64,000 nt of DNA. Source: Leptotrichia buccalis C-1013-b. Its GTDB lineage: Bacteria; Fusobacteriota; Fusobacteriia; Fusobacteriales; Leptotrichiaceae. The notes under the pieces were generated by a model. It saw only the letters and a program-made list of their open reading frames with translations, was not told where the DNA came from and made no database searches. Both the position numbers and the translations under genes were made by a program. Shown in pieces: positions 53,890 through 62,721 of the stretch (position 1 is the stretch's first letter; every line of letters begins with the position of its first letter). The stretch lies in NCBI RefSeq assembly GCF_000023905.1, contig NC_013192.1, forward strand, positions 1,612,001-1,676,000. Direction: 5' to 3'.

Positions 53890-53921
53890 AAATAAATCTC
53901 CTAAAATTTTTTATAAAGAAA

Positions 53922-53965
53922 AAGGAGTTAATCCAAAAATGTATTTTGAAAAAACTCCTAAAAAT
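53922..53965 (-). terminator. Terminator after the OmpA-like lipoprotein gene
   Basis: AGGAGTT pairs with AACTCCT (53923-53929 with 53953-53959), with a T-run on the minus strand. Confidence 0.7.
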
Positions 53966-53972
53966 TTAAAAA

Positions 53973-54620
53973 TTATTTTTGATTTGCAATGATAGCAATT
54001 TCTACTCTTCTATTTTGAGCTCTTCCAGCTTCTGTTGCATTACTTGCGATAGGCATTTTACTTCCATATCCACGATAAGTCATTCTTGAACTTGCTATAC
54101 CTTGTGATTGAAGGTAAGAAGCTACTGAAGCTGCCCTATTTACAGATAATGGATTGTTAATTGCATCATTTCCTGATGTATCTGTATGTCCTGATACTAT
54201 AATTGTTGAATCAGGATAAGTTTTTAATACAGTTGCTACTGAATCCAATGTTCCTCTGAATTGTGGTTTCACTACATAACTGTTTAAGTCGAAAGTAATA
54301 TTTTCAGGTGCTGTTAATTTGATTTCACCTTCACCAGTTCTTCTTACTTCTACACCAGTTCCTTTCAATTTGTCTTTTAATTCTTTTTCTTGTCTGTCAA
54401 AAATATTCCCAATAGCCGCTCCAACAGCTGCTCCTCCAGCTGTACCAATTAATGTACCTTTTGTATCCTTTCCTATGGCTTGACCAATTACAGCTCCAGC
54501 CGCTGCACCAATTCCAGCACCAACTCCAGTTTTACTAACTTTTCGTGTCCCATCAGCAGCAGTTGTACAAGAAACGATTGATAATAAAGATAACAGAATA
54601 ATTGCCAATACTTTTTTCAT
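53973..54620 (-). CDS. OmpA-family glycine-zipper lipoprotein
   Basis: A 215-residue outer-membrane lipoprotein from the ATG at 54620 (AGGAGG upstream). The signal MKKVLAIILLSLLSIVSC ends with a lipobox cysteine. Next is a glycine-zipper segment (GAGIGAAAGAVIGQAIGKD and GTAGGAAVGAAIG) that can insert in or lie against membrane, then an OmpA-like peptidoglycan-binding domain with VSGHTDTSGNDAINNPLSVNRA and YRGYGSKMPIA. It should tie the outer membrane to murein. The YiaD-type layout is common in Gram-negative bacteria. Confidence 0.93.
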   Translation of the reverse strand: MKKVLAIILLSLLSIVSCTTAADGTRKVSKTGVGAGIGAAAGAVIGQAIGKDTKGTLIGTAGGAAVGAAIGNIFDRQEKELKDKLKGTGVEVRRTGEGEIKLTAPENITFDLNSYVVKPQFRGTLDSVATVLKTYPDSTIIVSGHTDTSGNDAINNPLSVNRAASVASYLQSQGIASSRMTYRGYGSKMPIASNATEAGRAQNRRVEIAIIANQK

Positions 54621-54659
54621 AATGACTCCTCCTTTTAGTAAAAAATCTGTTTTCAATAA

Positions 54660-54688
54660 ATTATACAACATTTTTCCTGTTATTTCAA
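54660..54688 (-). promoter_or_regulatory. Promoter of the OmpA-like lipoprotein gene
   Basis: Minus-strand TTGAAA (54688-54683), 17-base spacer, TATAAT (54665-54660). Confidence 0.75.
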
Positions 54689-54753
54689 TTTAATTTAACT
54701 TTGAAATAATTTTATTTTATTGATTTTAGAGTATTTATTTTAATGTTTTAATA

Positions 54754-55641
54754 TTAATTTAAAAAATTTATATTTGAAGTCATAATTAAAACTTCAGTGT
54801 GATGATGTGCTGTATGCGAATGAAATAATTCACCAGTAACCTGCACTCTTTTTCCTAAAATATCTCTATCGAATAAGGAACGTGTTTCCTCTCCCATTAA
54901 CTGAATTTCCTGTACATTTGTTTCAGTCGGGCTATCTTCAGCATCTCCTACTACTGTAATAGGTCTACTTAATCTTAAAAAGAACACATCTGTTACAGAA
55001 TTATTTATAGTTTGATATTTTCTGCTTATAAGCGTTCCAACAATTGTAACTGAAGGTCCATAATCATATGTCGACTGATTATTAGAAGTTATAGTAGTAG
55101 ATTGTTGTCTCTGAACTTTGTTGTTCCCACCTCTCATTCTTGCAATATTGGCATCAGAAATCGTATCACTTTCTAAAATCAGTTTCCATTCTCCGTTTAC
55201 ATTTTCAAAAACTAAATATGAAGGATAATCCTTTACGCCTTTTTTAGTTGTAACTTCCTTTACAAATTCAGCTTTTACCTGCTTATTTGAAATTTGGGTA
55301 ACAATAATATCGCCTTTAATTTTTTGTCCGTAAACAGGATTTTTTACAAAGAATTTTTTCTGATCGGAAATATAGTAGGCTTTTGTAACAGAAGACTGAT
55401 AATATTCAATTCTATCTCCTAAAATTTTCTCTAAAGTATCAAAATCGGCATTACTGGAAGCTTCATTCCAAATACTGACCATTTCCTTTATCTGTTCTTC
55501 TACACTTTTTTCATTTTCACTTTTTTTAATCTTTCCATTATTACTACTTAAATTGCTTGAATTACGCGAATTGTCACCATTTTCCTTTTTTCCACATGAT
55601 AATAATAATAAAAATATTATGAAAAATATAATTTTTTTCAT
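54754..55641 (-). CDS. DUF4431 lipoprotein with NTF2-like domain
   Basis: A 295-residue lipoprotein from the ATG at 55641 (GGAGG upstream). The signal MKKIIFFIIFLLLLSC gives an acylated cysteine. A Ser/Asn-rich linker leads to an NTF2-like region (VSIWNEASSNADFDTLEKIL to WKLILESDTISDAN) and a C-terminal DUF4431 region with VTIVGTLISRKY, LRLSRPITVVGDAED, EIQLMGEE, VQVTGELFHSHTAHHHTEV. The histidine cluster in the last motif might bind metal. Function is unknown; the neighbours are other envelope proteins. Confidence 0.82.
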   Translation of the reverse strand: MKKIIFFIIFLLLLSCGKKENGDNSRNSSNLSSNNGKIKKSENEKSVEEQIKEMVSIWNEASSNADFDTLEKILGDRIEYYQSSVTKAYYISDQKKFFVKNPVYGQKIKGDIIVTQISNKQVKAEFVKEVTTKKGVKDYPSYLVFENVNGEWKLILESDTISDANIARMRGGNNKVQRQQSTTITSNNQSTYDYGPSVTIVGTLISRKYQTINNSVTDVFFLRLSRPITVVGDAEDSPTETNVQEIQLMGEETRSLFDRDILGKRVQVTGELFHSHTAHHHTEVLIMTSNINFLN

Positions 55642-55840
55642 TTCATCAATCATCCTCCTTATTTTTTATTAATTGCACAAAAAAATTTATATCTTAGTAT
55701 TATTATAGCTCATAAATTTAAAAAATAGTATAGCTAATAGAATTTATTTTTTCTTAATAATCAAAAACAATTGATAATTTTGAATTTCAAGTTATAATAT
55801 ATTATAGAAGTTTAAAAAATAATATAAAGGGATGATAAAT

Positions 55841-57001
55841 ATGAACGAAAAATTTAACAAATTATTTGAAACGGTAAAATTTCCTAATGGGGCAACTGTA
55901 AAAAATAGATTTGTGATGGCACCAATGGTTGTCAATGGTTCAAGCTATGAAGGAAATGTAGGCGAAGATGATATAAAATATTTTGAAAGACGTTCTGACT
56001 CTGCTTCGCTTCTTATTACAGGTGCTACAAGTGTTACTCCAGATGGAAATGCTTTTGGTTATGGGCTGGGATTATATGATGACAGTCAAGTCGATGATTG
56101 GAAAAAATTGGTAGCGGCTATGAAATCTAAAGGAAATAAAGCGATAGTTCAAATATATCACCCTGGTTATCAGGCAAAATTTACTTATAAGGACAAAGGC
56201 GTAGTTTATGCTCCGAGTAATCTAAATTTACCTTTTATTCCATATCCAATAACAGCGATGTCAAAAGAGCAAGTAGAAGAAACCATTGAACAATTTGTAC
56301 AAGCAACAAGAAGAGCTGTTGAAGCAGGTTTTGATGGAATAGAAATTCATGGGGCAAATCATTATCTGATACAGCAATTTTTTTCAAAAACTTCCAATAC
56401 AAGAATAGATGAATATGGAGGACGAATTGAAAATAGGGCAAAATTTGCTCTTGAAATTGTAAAAAGAGTAAAAAAATACGTAAAAGAAAATGCTAAAAAT
56501 AATTTCATAGTTGGGTATAGACTCTCACCCGAAGAAATTCACAACGAAGACGTTGGTTATTTACTAGACGACAGCCTGTATTTAATCAATGAAGTCGTAA
56601 GATTAGGAGTAGACTACATTCACACATCCCTTTGGGGAAAACGTGCCTACGCTAGTAAAGCCGTTTTAGGACAATGTAAAGGGCAATCAATTAACAAAGT
56701 TATAAAATCCGTTATTGACGGCAGAGCATTATTAATTGGAGCAGGAGACATAACTAGTGCTGATAAAATCTTAGAAGCTAGCGAATATGTAGATTTACTG
56801 GCATTAGCTTCACTAATAATAATAGATCCTGATACAAAAAATAAAATATCCGCAGGAAAAGAAAATGAGATAACACTAGATGTGGAAAATAAAATTGAAG
56901 ATTTGGCACTTCCGAAAAACTTCCCGCCAATAGTAGTGGCAATGGAAGGGAATGGCTCTATACCGCAGAAAACATTAGATTTATTAAGAAAAATGAAATA
57001 A
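55841..57001 (+). CDS. NADH:flavin oxidoreductase (Old Yellow Enzyme family)
   Basis: A 386-residue FMN-dependent TIM-barrel reductase. The ATG at 55841 is preferred since AAAGGG precedes it suitably. It has the family opening KFPNGATVKNRFVMAPMVVN, active-site GIEIHGANHYLIQQFFS (NEM-like His/Asn pair), TRIDEYGGRIENRAKFALE and the late FMN phosphate region. This is the bacterial OYE/NemA-type class; the electron acceptor is unknown. It stands alone on the plus strand inside a minus-strand envelope cluster. Confidence 0.92.
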   Translation: MNEKFNKLFETVKFPNGATVKNRFVMAPMVVNGSSYEGNVGEDDIKYFERRSDSASLLITGATSVTPDGNAFGYGLGLYDDSQVDDWKKLVAAMKSKGNKAIVQIYHPGYQAKFTYKDKGVVYAPSNLNLPFIPYPITAMSKEQVEETIEQFVQATRRAVEAGFDGIEIHGANHYLIQQFFSKTSNTRIDEYGGRIENRAKFALEIVKRVKKYVKENAKNNFIVGYRLSPEEIHNEDVGYLLDDSLYLINEVVRLGVDYIHTSLWGKRAYASKAVLGQCKGQSINKVIKSVIDGRALLIGAGDITSADKILEASEYVDLLALASLIIIDPDTKNKISAGKENEITLDVENKIEDLALPKNFPPIVVAMEGNGSIPQKTLDLLRKMK

Positions 57002-57012
57002 ATTTTAATATA

Positions 57013-57045
57013 AAACAGGGGCAAAATTCTGTCCCTGTTAAAATA
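57013..57045. terminator. Bidirectional terminator-like hairpin
   Basis: AACAGGGGCA (57014-57023) pairs with TGTCCCTGTT (57030-57039), with an A/T tail on both sides, between convergent genes. Confidence 0.65.
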
Positions 57046-57051
57046 ATTTTA

Positions 57052-57429
57052 TTATCTTCTTTCTCTTTCAATTCCTTCACATAACTGATCTACGGGAGGG
57101 AAAATTCTTAAAATTCTATTATCGTAATCTACTTGCATACAAAGTAATTTTCCATCATAATTTTCTTTTGATTGTAATTTAAATCTTTCTAGATGTCCAA
57201 ATATTCTTGCTTCTCTTATGACTTTGATGTTTTTGTATCTTAATCCGTTAATTCTGCATAATGAATAAGTAGTTGTCATTCCTATATATGGAAGATCTTC
57301 TTCTCTATTTAAAATTTTTCCTCTTCCTTCGCAATAACCTGATTGAATTTCAATTGGTTCATCTTCAAAATCTGCCATTAGTGTAAATGAACATAGTAAC
57401 ATTGTTAATAAAAATAGTATTTTTTTCAT
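57052..57429 (-). CDS. Secreted protein of unknown function, 125 aa
   Basis: I do not recognise this protein. A signal peptide (MKKILFLLTMLLCSFTLMA) is followed by about 105 residues with four cysteines placed as two likely pairs (SGYCEGRGK, YSLCRINGL, KLLCMQVDY, DQLCEGIE), suggesting disulfides in the periplasm. It has many charged and aromatic residues and no repeats. GGAGAA precedes the ATG. It follows a D/Y-rich secreted protein gene on the same strand, separated by a terminator. Confidence 0.78.
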   Translation of the reverse strand: MKKILFLLTMLLCSFTLMADFEDEPIEIQSGYCEGRGKILNREEDLPYIGMTTTYSLCRINGLRYKNIKVIREARIFGHLERFKLQSKENYDGKLLCMQVDYDNRILRIFPPVDQLCEGIERERR

Positions 57430-57495
57430 TTTTTCATTCTCCTTTCTAAATTTTATTTATTTTAATTTAAAATTTTAACTTCTAAAATAAAAATC

Positions 57496-57548
57496 AATAC
57501 AGGTATAAAATTGATGCACAATATGTGAAAATGTACCTTACCTGTATC
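57496..57548 (-). terminator. Terminator after the Asp/Tyr-rich gene
   Basis: ATACAGGT (57497-57504) pairs with ACCTGTAT (57540-57547); on the minus strand a T-rich stretch follows. Confidence 0.6.
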
Positions 57549-57592
57549 TTTAATTCGTTTACCATAATTGATTTATTTAATCTTAATAAATT

Positions 57593-57919
57593 TTAATAAT
57601 AGTAATAGTTATCATAATCATAGTCATAGTCACTATCATCATAATCGTAGTCGTCATCATCACATCCGCAATCGTAATCATCATCATAATCGCCGTCGCT
57701 ATCATCGTAATCATAGTCGTAGTCACTATCGTCATCATAGTCATCGTTATAATCGTTATCATAATAATTGTTTTGATAACTGCTATAATTCGGAGCATTG
57801 TTGTTTTCTACGGAATATTTTAGACCATTTATAATTCTATCTCTATATTTTGCCCATCCAGCACTTACATTTACTGATATCAGAGCCAGTATTCCTAATA
57901 TTAAAATTTTGTTTTTCAT
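57593..57919 (-). CDS. Asp/Tyr-rich secreted protein, 108 aa
   Basis: This protein has a signal peptide (MKNKILILGILALISVNVSA), a short normal-looking stretch (GWAKYRDRIINGLKYSVENN), and then about 60 residues made almost only of Asp, Tyr and Asn, ending DYDYDNYYYY, with one CGC motif in the middle. The charge is extremely negative. Such low-complexity acidic tails can bind cations or mineral surfaces. The DNA is a tandem-like GAY/TAY repeat and so prone to length change. I do not recognise the family. It lies 30 bases downstream of the LprI-like gene. Confidence 0.75.
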   Translation of the reverse strand: MKNKILILGILALISVNVSAGWAKYRDRIINGLKYSVENNNAPNYSSYQNNYYDNDYNDDYDDDSDYDYDYDDSDGDYDDDYDCGCDDDDYDYDDSDYDYDYDNYYYY

Positions 57920-57949
57920 TTTTATTTTTTCCTTTCTTTTATAAAATTA

Positions 57950-58552
57950 TTAATTCATATTGTCATATATTTTTGCAAATTCAATTAATCTGTCTTTTGT
58001 AAATTCTTGATAAGTTATTATTTCAACATTTGCTCCAGCTCTTCCTCCCATTCCAGGATTTCCATCTTCGCCGTTATTTGAATTTTCAACTTTCTTTGTT
58101 CTAATTTTTAACCATTGTCGTTGTTTATTTCTGAACTCTATTTTCTCACTTTCAGATAATCTTGCCATAATTAAATTGTAAACTTTTGTAAGTTCATCAT
58201 CCAATTTTTCATTAAGACGTCCATTTGCATTTGTTTCTTCTGGACTCCATCCATATTCATCACTTACTTTATCTCTTGCAGCCTCATAACTAGCAATTCT
58301 GCTTCTTACTTTATTTTCATAGTTTGATATTTTTGGTTGTGAAGTTTTCTCAATTTTTTTTGTTTCTGTGTTTTCAGGATTTGCTTGAACAGTACTTGTC
58401 TGAATATTCTGCTGTTTTTGTAATATTTCAGCATTTTCCTTTTCTAATTTTTCAATTTTTTTCTCTAATTCAGCATTTTTATTCTGACAAGATATAACTA
58501 AGGACAGTATCAGGATAATTATTAGTTTGGTAATTAGGTATTTCTTTTTCAT
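57950..58552 (-). CDS. LprI/DUF1311-like lipoprotein
   Basis: A 200-residue lipoprotein. The signal MKKKYLITKLIIILILSLVISC ends in a lipobox cysteine. A short coiled coil (NAELEKKIEKLEKENAEILQ) and a Ser/Thr-rich linker lead to a region with RLNEKLDDELTKVYNLIMARLSESE and FRNKQRQWLKIRTKKV, the LprI/YecT (DUF1311) signature, a fold linked to lysozyme inhibition. It is probably anchored in the outer membrane facing the periplasm. It is the first of three secreted-protein genes on this strand. Confidence 0.85.
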   Translation of the reverse strand: MKKKYLITKLIIILILSLVISCQNKNAELEKKIEKLEKENAEILQKQQNIQTSTVQANPENTETKKIEKTSQPKISNYENKVRSRIASYEAARDKVSDEYGWSPEETNANGRLNEKLDDELTKVYNLIMARLSESEKIEFRNKQRQWLKIRTKKVENSNNGEDGNPGMGGRAGANVEIITYQEFTKDRLIEFAKIYDNMN

Positions 58553-58739
58553 AGATTTCCTCCAGTTTATAAAATTATTAATAATTTGTTATTTTTTTCT
58601 TCGATATTCATTATACTATAAATTTAAAAAAAGTCAACATAATTAATATAATTTTATAATTATTCAAATCTAGATTTATTTGATTTTTATAAATTCACAT
58701 TTTATAGAAAACTGAATATAATTAAAAAATTTGTATATA

Positions 58740-58776
58740 AAAAACAAAGACAAGATACTGTCCTGTCTCTGTTTTA
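58740..58776 (-). terminator. Terminator after the autotransporter gene
   Basis: AAAACAAAGACAAG (58741-58754) pairs with CCTGTCTCTGTTTT (58762-58775) with two mismatches, followed by a T-run on the minus strand. Confidence 0.8.
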
Positions 58777-58795
58777 AAATCAAATATAAAATAAA

Positions 58796-61700
58796 TTAGA
58801 ATGAAACACCAAGTCCCACACCAACATGAGCATTTTTATCTTTCGTATCATATCCACCATTTACTGTGAAATTAAAGTTTCCTGCTTCAAATCCTACTTT
58901 TACGTCGCTCTTGAAGTTTCCACGTCTTTCGTATTTTGCACCTTTTAAGTTAATTTTAGTGCTTGTGTTCGCAAATTTAGCTTCGTTTGCCTTGCTTTCA
59001 ACTTTTCCTAGTTCATGTTCATAGCCAAGTCCTAAAGATGCTTTGAATTTAGTGTTTTCTGTAATTGGAGCGGAATATCCAACTTCAACTCCTGCAGATG
59101 GTTTTACAGAATAGTAATTGCTTCCTTTAACTTCCATATTTAAAGTTCCGTCTTTTTCCTTAATTTTTGAAAATTTACCATAACCAAGTTTTAGACCAGC
59201 GTAAGGTTTAACTGTAACATTTTCTCCAACTTGGAAAGTTTTTCCTAATTCGTTCTTAATTGCAAATCCGTAAGCATTGTAGTTAGCCTTGTTTTCATAA
59301 ATATTATTTCCGATTACAAATCTTCTCTTCATATCGTTTTTGGAAACAAATCCATCTCCGCTTAAAGTCCATTCAAGATTATTCAAGTCAAATGTCTTGT
59401 AAGCACCTAATTTAAACATTGTTACATTTTCTTTTGATTTCCCACTGTCTTTAAATTTGAAGTTGTTAATAACTGTTCCGGCATAAATTCCCTGTTTTGC
59501 ATCAGCATTATTGAATAAGTATGAAATTCCGTAAGCTGAACTGTTTGAATCTGCTAATTCTGGTGTTCTTGCCTCATGTTTATCCCTGTTAAAGAAAGTA
59601 GAAACATGATGTCCAGATTTATCAGCATTTTCTTTTTGTAAAGCAGAAAGTTTATTGTCTAAAATATCGTCAGTCTGTGCAATTCTTTGTTGAACATTGA
59701 TATATTGATTTCCATTAATTTCACGGTAAGTTCTTGTTAATGCTTTTCTGTCGCTCAATGTATTTAAGTAGTTGAATACTTGCTTATCTTTTGAATCTGC
59801 ACTAGTTCCAGTATATTTTTCATCCAGTCCATTAGCTACTTCTGTAGAAGTTTCACTATCTGCAAATTTCGCATAAGATTGTTTTTTCAAAGTAACTTTT
59901 TCTACTTTGTTATTTTTAATTTCTGAATCAGCTTCCCATACTAAAGAACCTGTTTTTACATTCCAGTTTGCAATACCACTTGATTGAATAGATCTGTTAA
60001 ATGGATTAAGTACATCATTTCCAACTGTAACTTCAGTAGCGTTAGTTTTTTCAGTAGCTTCAGCTCCGATTAACAAGTCAGCACTTTGTAATCCTAAGTT
60101 TGAAAGACCTTCAATTGGTTTTGTTTTTCCTAATGTGTCTACGTAAACTCCCAAATCCCCATTAATTGGTTTTGTTTTATTTGAGAGAACTTTAATAGTT
60201 CTTGTGTTGTCTACACGGTCTCTTACGGCACCGCCACTAACTTCTATATCTCCATAATTCTTAATTATTCCGCCAGCAACAACAATTCCCGCACCGCCAG
60301 CAGATTCGATGTGGATTTTACCATTATTTGTGAATTCAGAATCTTTTCCTACAACTACACCAATTGCATCTTTTGGAGTTCCAACAGTTGTTATCGTACC
60401 GCTGTTTGTACCTTTAGAACCATTTGCCAAGTACATTCCGATACCGCCATCTTTAGTGATGCTGATAGTTCCTTTGTTTTCTAAAGTGTTTCCGTTGATT
60501 CCTGCCATACCGATTGAATCTTTACCGATTTCTATAATTCCGTTGTTTATCATTTTTGCATTTGGATTATCGCTGTACATTCCCATACTTGGGTTGTTTC
60601 TATCAGATGAATCACCTATTCTGATTTTTCCAGTAGAACCAAAATATTTTTGATTTTCTACATTATAGGCACCATCTCCGCCAGCATAGATTCCGATTGA
60701 CTTATCTCCGTAAAGATTGATTTCCCCAACACTTCCAATTACATCTTGTGGAGTATCTGAAGCTGCAGGGTCTTTCTTCTGGTTACGGACATTTGCCCAC
60801 ATTCCTATTACATTGCCTGCTGTACTTTCAATTTTTCCATTATTTAAATTTGTAATGAATCCTTTGTTATCAAAGTAAGGCTTGTCCATATACATTCCTG
60901 TTGAATTTTCCCCAAGGAGAATATCTCCATCGTTTCTTGCAGAGTTGTGCGGAATAGGAGCAGAAGGTCCAAGCAGTCCATAGTCAAATTCAGATTCTGC
61001 ACTCCAGTAAATTGCAGCTGAATTTTTTCCAACTGAGATTGTTCCAAGGTTATTAAAATTTGACGCAGTACCGTATGCTCCGATTGAGTTGCTACCTTTC
61101 ATATTGATAGTACCACGGTTATAGTTCATATCGTTTGGAACAAATTCATATTCAAATCCATACAATCCTTTAATTCCAATTTGGTTGTCTTTTGTTCCAG
61201 TAATTGTTTTACCAGAATTAATAGTGAAAGTAGAATTTGTAACATCTACTTTATTATACAAGTCGTTAGGATCATCCAAGTTTACATCTTTGTCTACAAA
61301 AAGTCTGGAATTATCAAATTTAACCAGTTTATAGTCAGTACCATTAATTGTTGGTCTTTGATTTGCAGGAATTTTGGCAAGAAGATCTGAAACATCAGTT
61401 TTAGATAATTCTACCTCAACACCTTTAAGAACGAACAAATATGAATTAGGTTCCATATTGAATGTCAATTTTTCAGCATTGTGTATAAGTTTTGTCAAGT
61501 AATGTTTAACGGCTTCCTGAGGATCTGTAAAAAAGTGTGTGTTTCCACTGTAAACGCTATTTCCTTCAAAAAATGCCATTGCTCCTCCGCCTGCTTTTAC
61601 ATCCATTGTTGTTGGAACAGCTATAGTAAGCGGTTTTGTAGCTGAACGATTCAAGTAAAATCCAACTTCTCTGTCTTTAACTTCATAATGATTTCTACTG

Positions 61701-62026
61701 GCAGTTTTAGGTATGTCCAGTTTTTCTCCAGCAATGTTATATGCAAAAATGTCTAATTCTGAATTAGGAATCGCACCAAGATTTACTTTTTGGAATCTTG
61801 CGTCAGTACTTACTATAGGAGAAGTTGGGTTTGACGGATTAGTATTACCAGCATTTCCTCCTCCGTTTCCGTTTGATCCTCCTGGATTGTTAGGCGCAAT
61901 AGGTGCAACTGGTGTTGTTGGGTTTTTACCAATAATTTTATCCCTTATATCCTTAATTCCTTCTGTACAGCTTACAATTGCTAATAGTGATATTACAAAT
62001 AACATTAATTTTTTGTTTTTTCTCAT
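58796..62026 (-). CDS. Autotransporter with lipoprotein-type signal
   Basis: A 1076-residue type Va-like autotransporter. The signal MRKNKKLMLFVISLLAIVSC ends in a lipobox cysteine instead of a plain signal-peptidase site. A Pro/Gly/Asn-rich linker (about 35-75) precedes a long passenger with fusobacterial beta-helix repeats such as NNGIIEIGKDSIGMAGINGN and NNGKIHIESAGGAGIVVAGG (about 260-640). A spacer leads to a C-terminal beta-barrel (about 830-1076) that ends VGVGLGVSF, with the terminal aromatic residue needed for BAM insertion. It is likely a surface adhesin. It is preceded by a terminator-like hairpin. Confidence 0.93.
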   Translation of the reverse strand: MRKNKKLMLFVISLLAIVSCTEGIKDIRDKIIGKNPTTPVAPIAPNNPGGSNGNGGGNAGNTNPSNPTSPIVSTDARFQKVNLGAIPNSELDIFAYNIAGEKLDIPKTASRNHYEVKDREVGFYLNRSATKPLTIAVPTTMDVKAGGGAMAFFEGNSVYSGNTHFFTDPQEAVKHYLTKLIHNAEKLTFNMEPNSYLFVLKGVEVELSKTDVSDLLAKIPANQRPTINGTDYKLVKFDNSRLFVDKDVNLDDPNDLYNKVDVTNSTFTINSGKTITGTKDNQIGIKGLYGFEYEFVPNDMNYNRGTINMKGSNSIGAYGTASNFNNLGTISVGKNSAAIYWSAESEFDYGLLGPSAPIPHNSARNDGDILLGENSTGMYMDKPYFDNKGFITNLNNGKIESTAGNVIGMWANVRNQKKDPAASDTPQDVIGSVGEINLYGDKSIGIYAGGDGAYNVENQKYFGSTGKIRIGDSSDRNNPSMGMYSDNPNAKMINNGIIEIGKDSIGMAGINGNTLENKGTISITKDGGIGMYLANGSKGTNSGTITTVGTPKDAIGVVVGKDSEFTNNGKIHIESAGGAGIVVAGGIIKNYGDIEVSGGAVRDRVDNTRTIKVLSNKTKPINGDLGVYVDTLGKTKPIEGLSNLGLQSADLLIGAEATEKTNATEVTVGNDVLNPFNRSIQSSGIANWNVKTGSLVWEADSEIKNNKVEKVTLKKQSYAKFADSETSTEVANGLDEKYTGTSADSKDKQVFNYLNTLSDRKALTRTYREINGNQYINVQQRIAQTDDILDNKLSALQKENADKSGHHVSTFFNRDKHEARTPELADSNSSAYGISYLFNNADAKQGIYAGTVINNFKFKDSGKSKENVTMFKLGAYKTFDLNNLEWTLSGDGFVSKNDMKRRFVIGNNIYENKANYNAYGFAIKNELGKTFQVGENVTVKPYAGLKLGYGKFSKIKEKDGTLNMEVKGSNYYSVKPSAGVEVGYSAPITENTKFKASLGLGYEHELGKVESKANEAKFANTSTKINLKGAKYERRGNFKSDVKVGFEAGNFNFTVNGGYDTKDKNAHVGVGLGVSF

Positions 62027-62044
62027 GACACTTCATCTCCTTTT

Positions 62045-62095
62045 GAAAAAAAAACGCTTGAAGTTTAACTTTTAAAGTTATTGTTCCAAGCGTTT
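62045..62095 (-). terminator. Terminator/attenuator hairpin ahead of the autotransporter start
   Basis: On the minus strand AAACGCTTG (62095-62087) pairs with CAAGCGTTT (62060-62052) and runs into nine T. The autotransporter ribosome-binding site AAGGAG follows within a few bases, leaving no space for a separate promoter. Confidence 0.75.
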
Positions 62096-62201
62096 CTTAA
62101 AATTATTTTGCCTTCTTATAAAATTTTTTATTAAAAGTAACTTATATTTTTTATATCTGTAGATAGACCGATATTACATTTTGTAATTGAGAAATTATCC
62201 A

Positions 62202-62450
62202 TTAATAAAGAAATTCAAAATCATATAAATATAAATTATTGTAACCATTTCCAGAAAAATAAACTGTGTAGACAGAATCTTCAGAAAGATCATCATAATA
62301 TCCGCTTGTAAATGTGAAAGTTTTACCTGTTTCTAAACTTCTGCAACGTGCGTATCCATAAGACACGTCTGTAACTTCACATTCTTCAACGTATCTTGAA
62401 AATCCCAATACTCCAAATATTAAAAAGGCTCCTAAAATTAGTTTTTTCAT
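62202..62450 (-). CDS. Small secreted protein, 82 aa
   Basis: An 82-residue exported protein from the ATG at 62450 (GGAG 9 bases upstream). The signal peptide MKKLILGAFLIFGVLGFS is followed by a short mature part with two cysteines (EECEVTDV and YARCRSLE), possibly a disulfide, and aromatic-rich beta-strand-like segments (YTVYFSGNGYNNLYLYDF). I do not recognise it. It lies between a small lipoprotein gene and the autotransporter on one strand, apparently under one promoter. Confidence 0.7.
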   Translation of the reverse strand: MKKLILGAFLIFGVLGFSRYVEECEVTDVSYGYARCRSLETGKTFTFTSGYYDDLSEDSVYTVYFSGNGYNNLYLYDFEFLY

Positions 62451-62510
62451 ATTAAACAACTCCTTATTTATTTATTTTTTTTGTTTTTTTGATTTTACTG
62501 ATTTAAAATA

Positions 62511-62651
62511 TTAATAATATCCACTATCTATTAGTGCTCCTGTAACAGCTCCATCTACTCCGCCAAAAGCTGCTCCTAAAAGTGTTGCACAACTTGTACA
62601 GCTCAACATAAGTACCAAAGCTAATAGAAATAATTTTATTTTTGCTTTCAT
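62511..62651 (-). CDS. Small lipoprotein, 46 aa
   Basis: A 46-codon ORF: MKAKIKLFLLALVLMLSCTS, continuing CATLLGAAFGGVDGAVTGAL and ending IDSGYY. It has a basic N-terminus, hydrophobic core and lipobox-like LMLSC, then a glycine-zipper-like mature part of about 28 residues. GGAG lies 9 bases before the ATG, and a perfect promoter (62722-62750) stands upstream, so I consider it real. Its short mature domain resembles entericidin- or zipper-type lipoproteins in outline only. It is first in line before the small secreted protein and the autotransporter. Confidence 0.7.
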   Translation of the reverse strand: MKAKIKLFLLALVLMLSCTSCATLLGAAFGGVDGAVTGALIDSGYY

Positions 62652-62721
62652 AACTATCTTCTCCTTCTGTTATAATATATTTTTTTAAAGTAAATAATTT
62701 TCTTTCTTTTTACAACATAAT

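Noticed and set aside
57568-57834. Plus-strand ORF very rich in His/Asn/Arg
   Set aside because: It is the complement of the Asp/Tyr-rich gene; GAY/TAY codons read backwards give His, Arg and Asn. It has no ribosome-binding site, and the minus-strand frame has a signal peptide.
61713-62075. Plus-strand 120-codon ORF opposite the autotransporter start
   Set aside because: It is antisense to the signal and linker of the autotransporter; its Pro-rich sequence is the reflection of the Gly/Asn codons, with no initiation signals.
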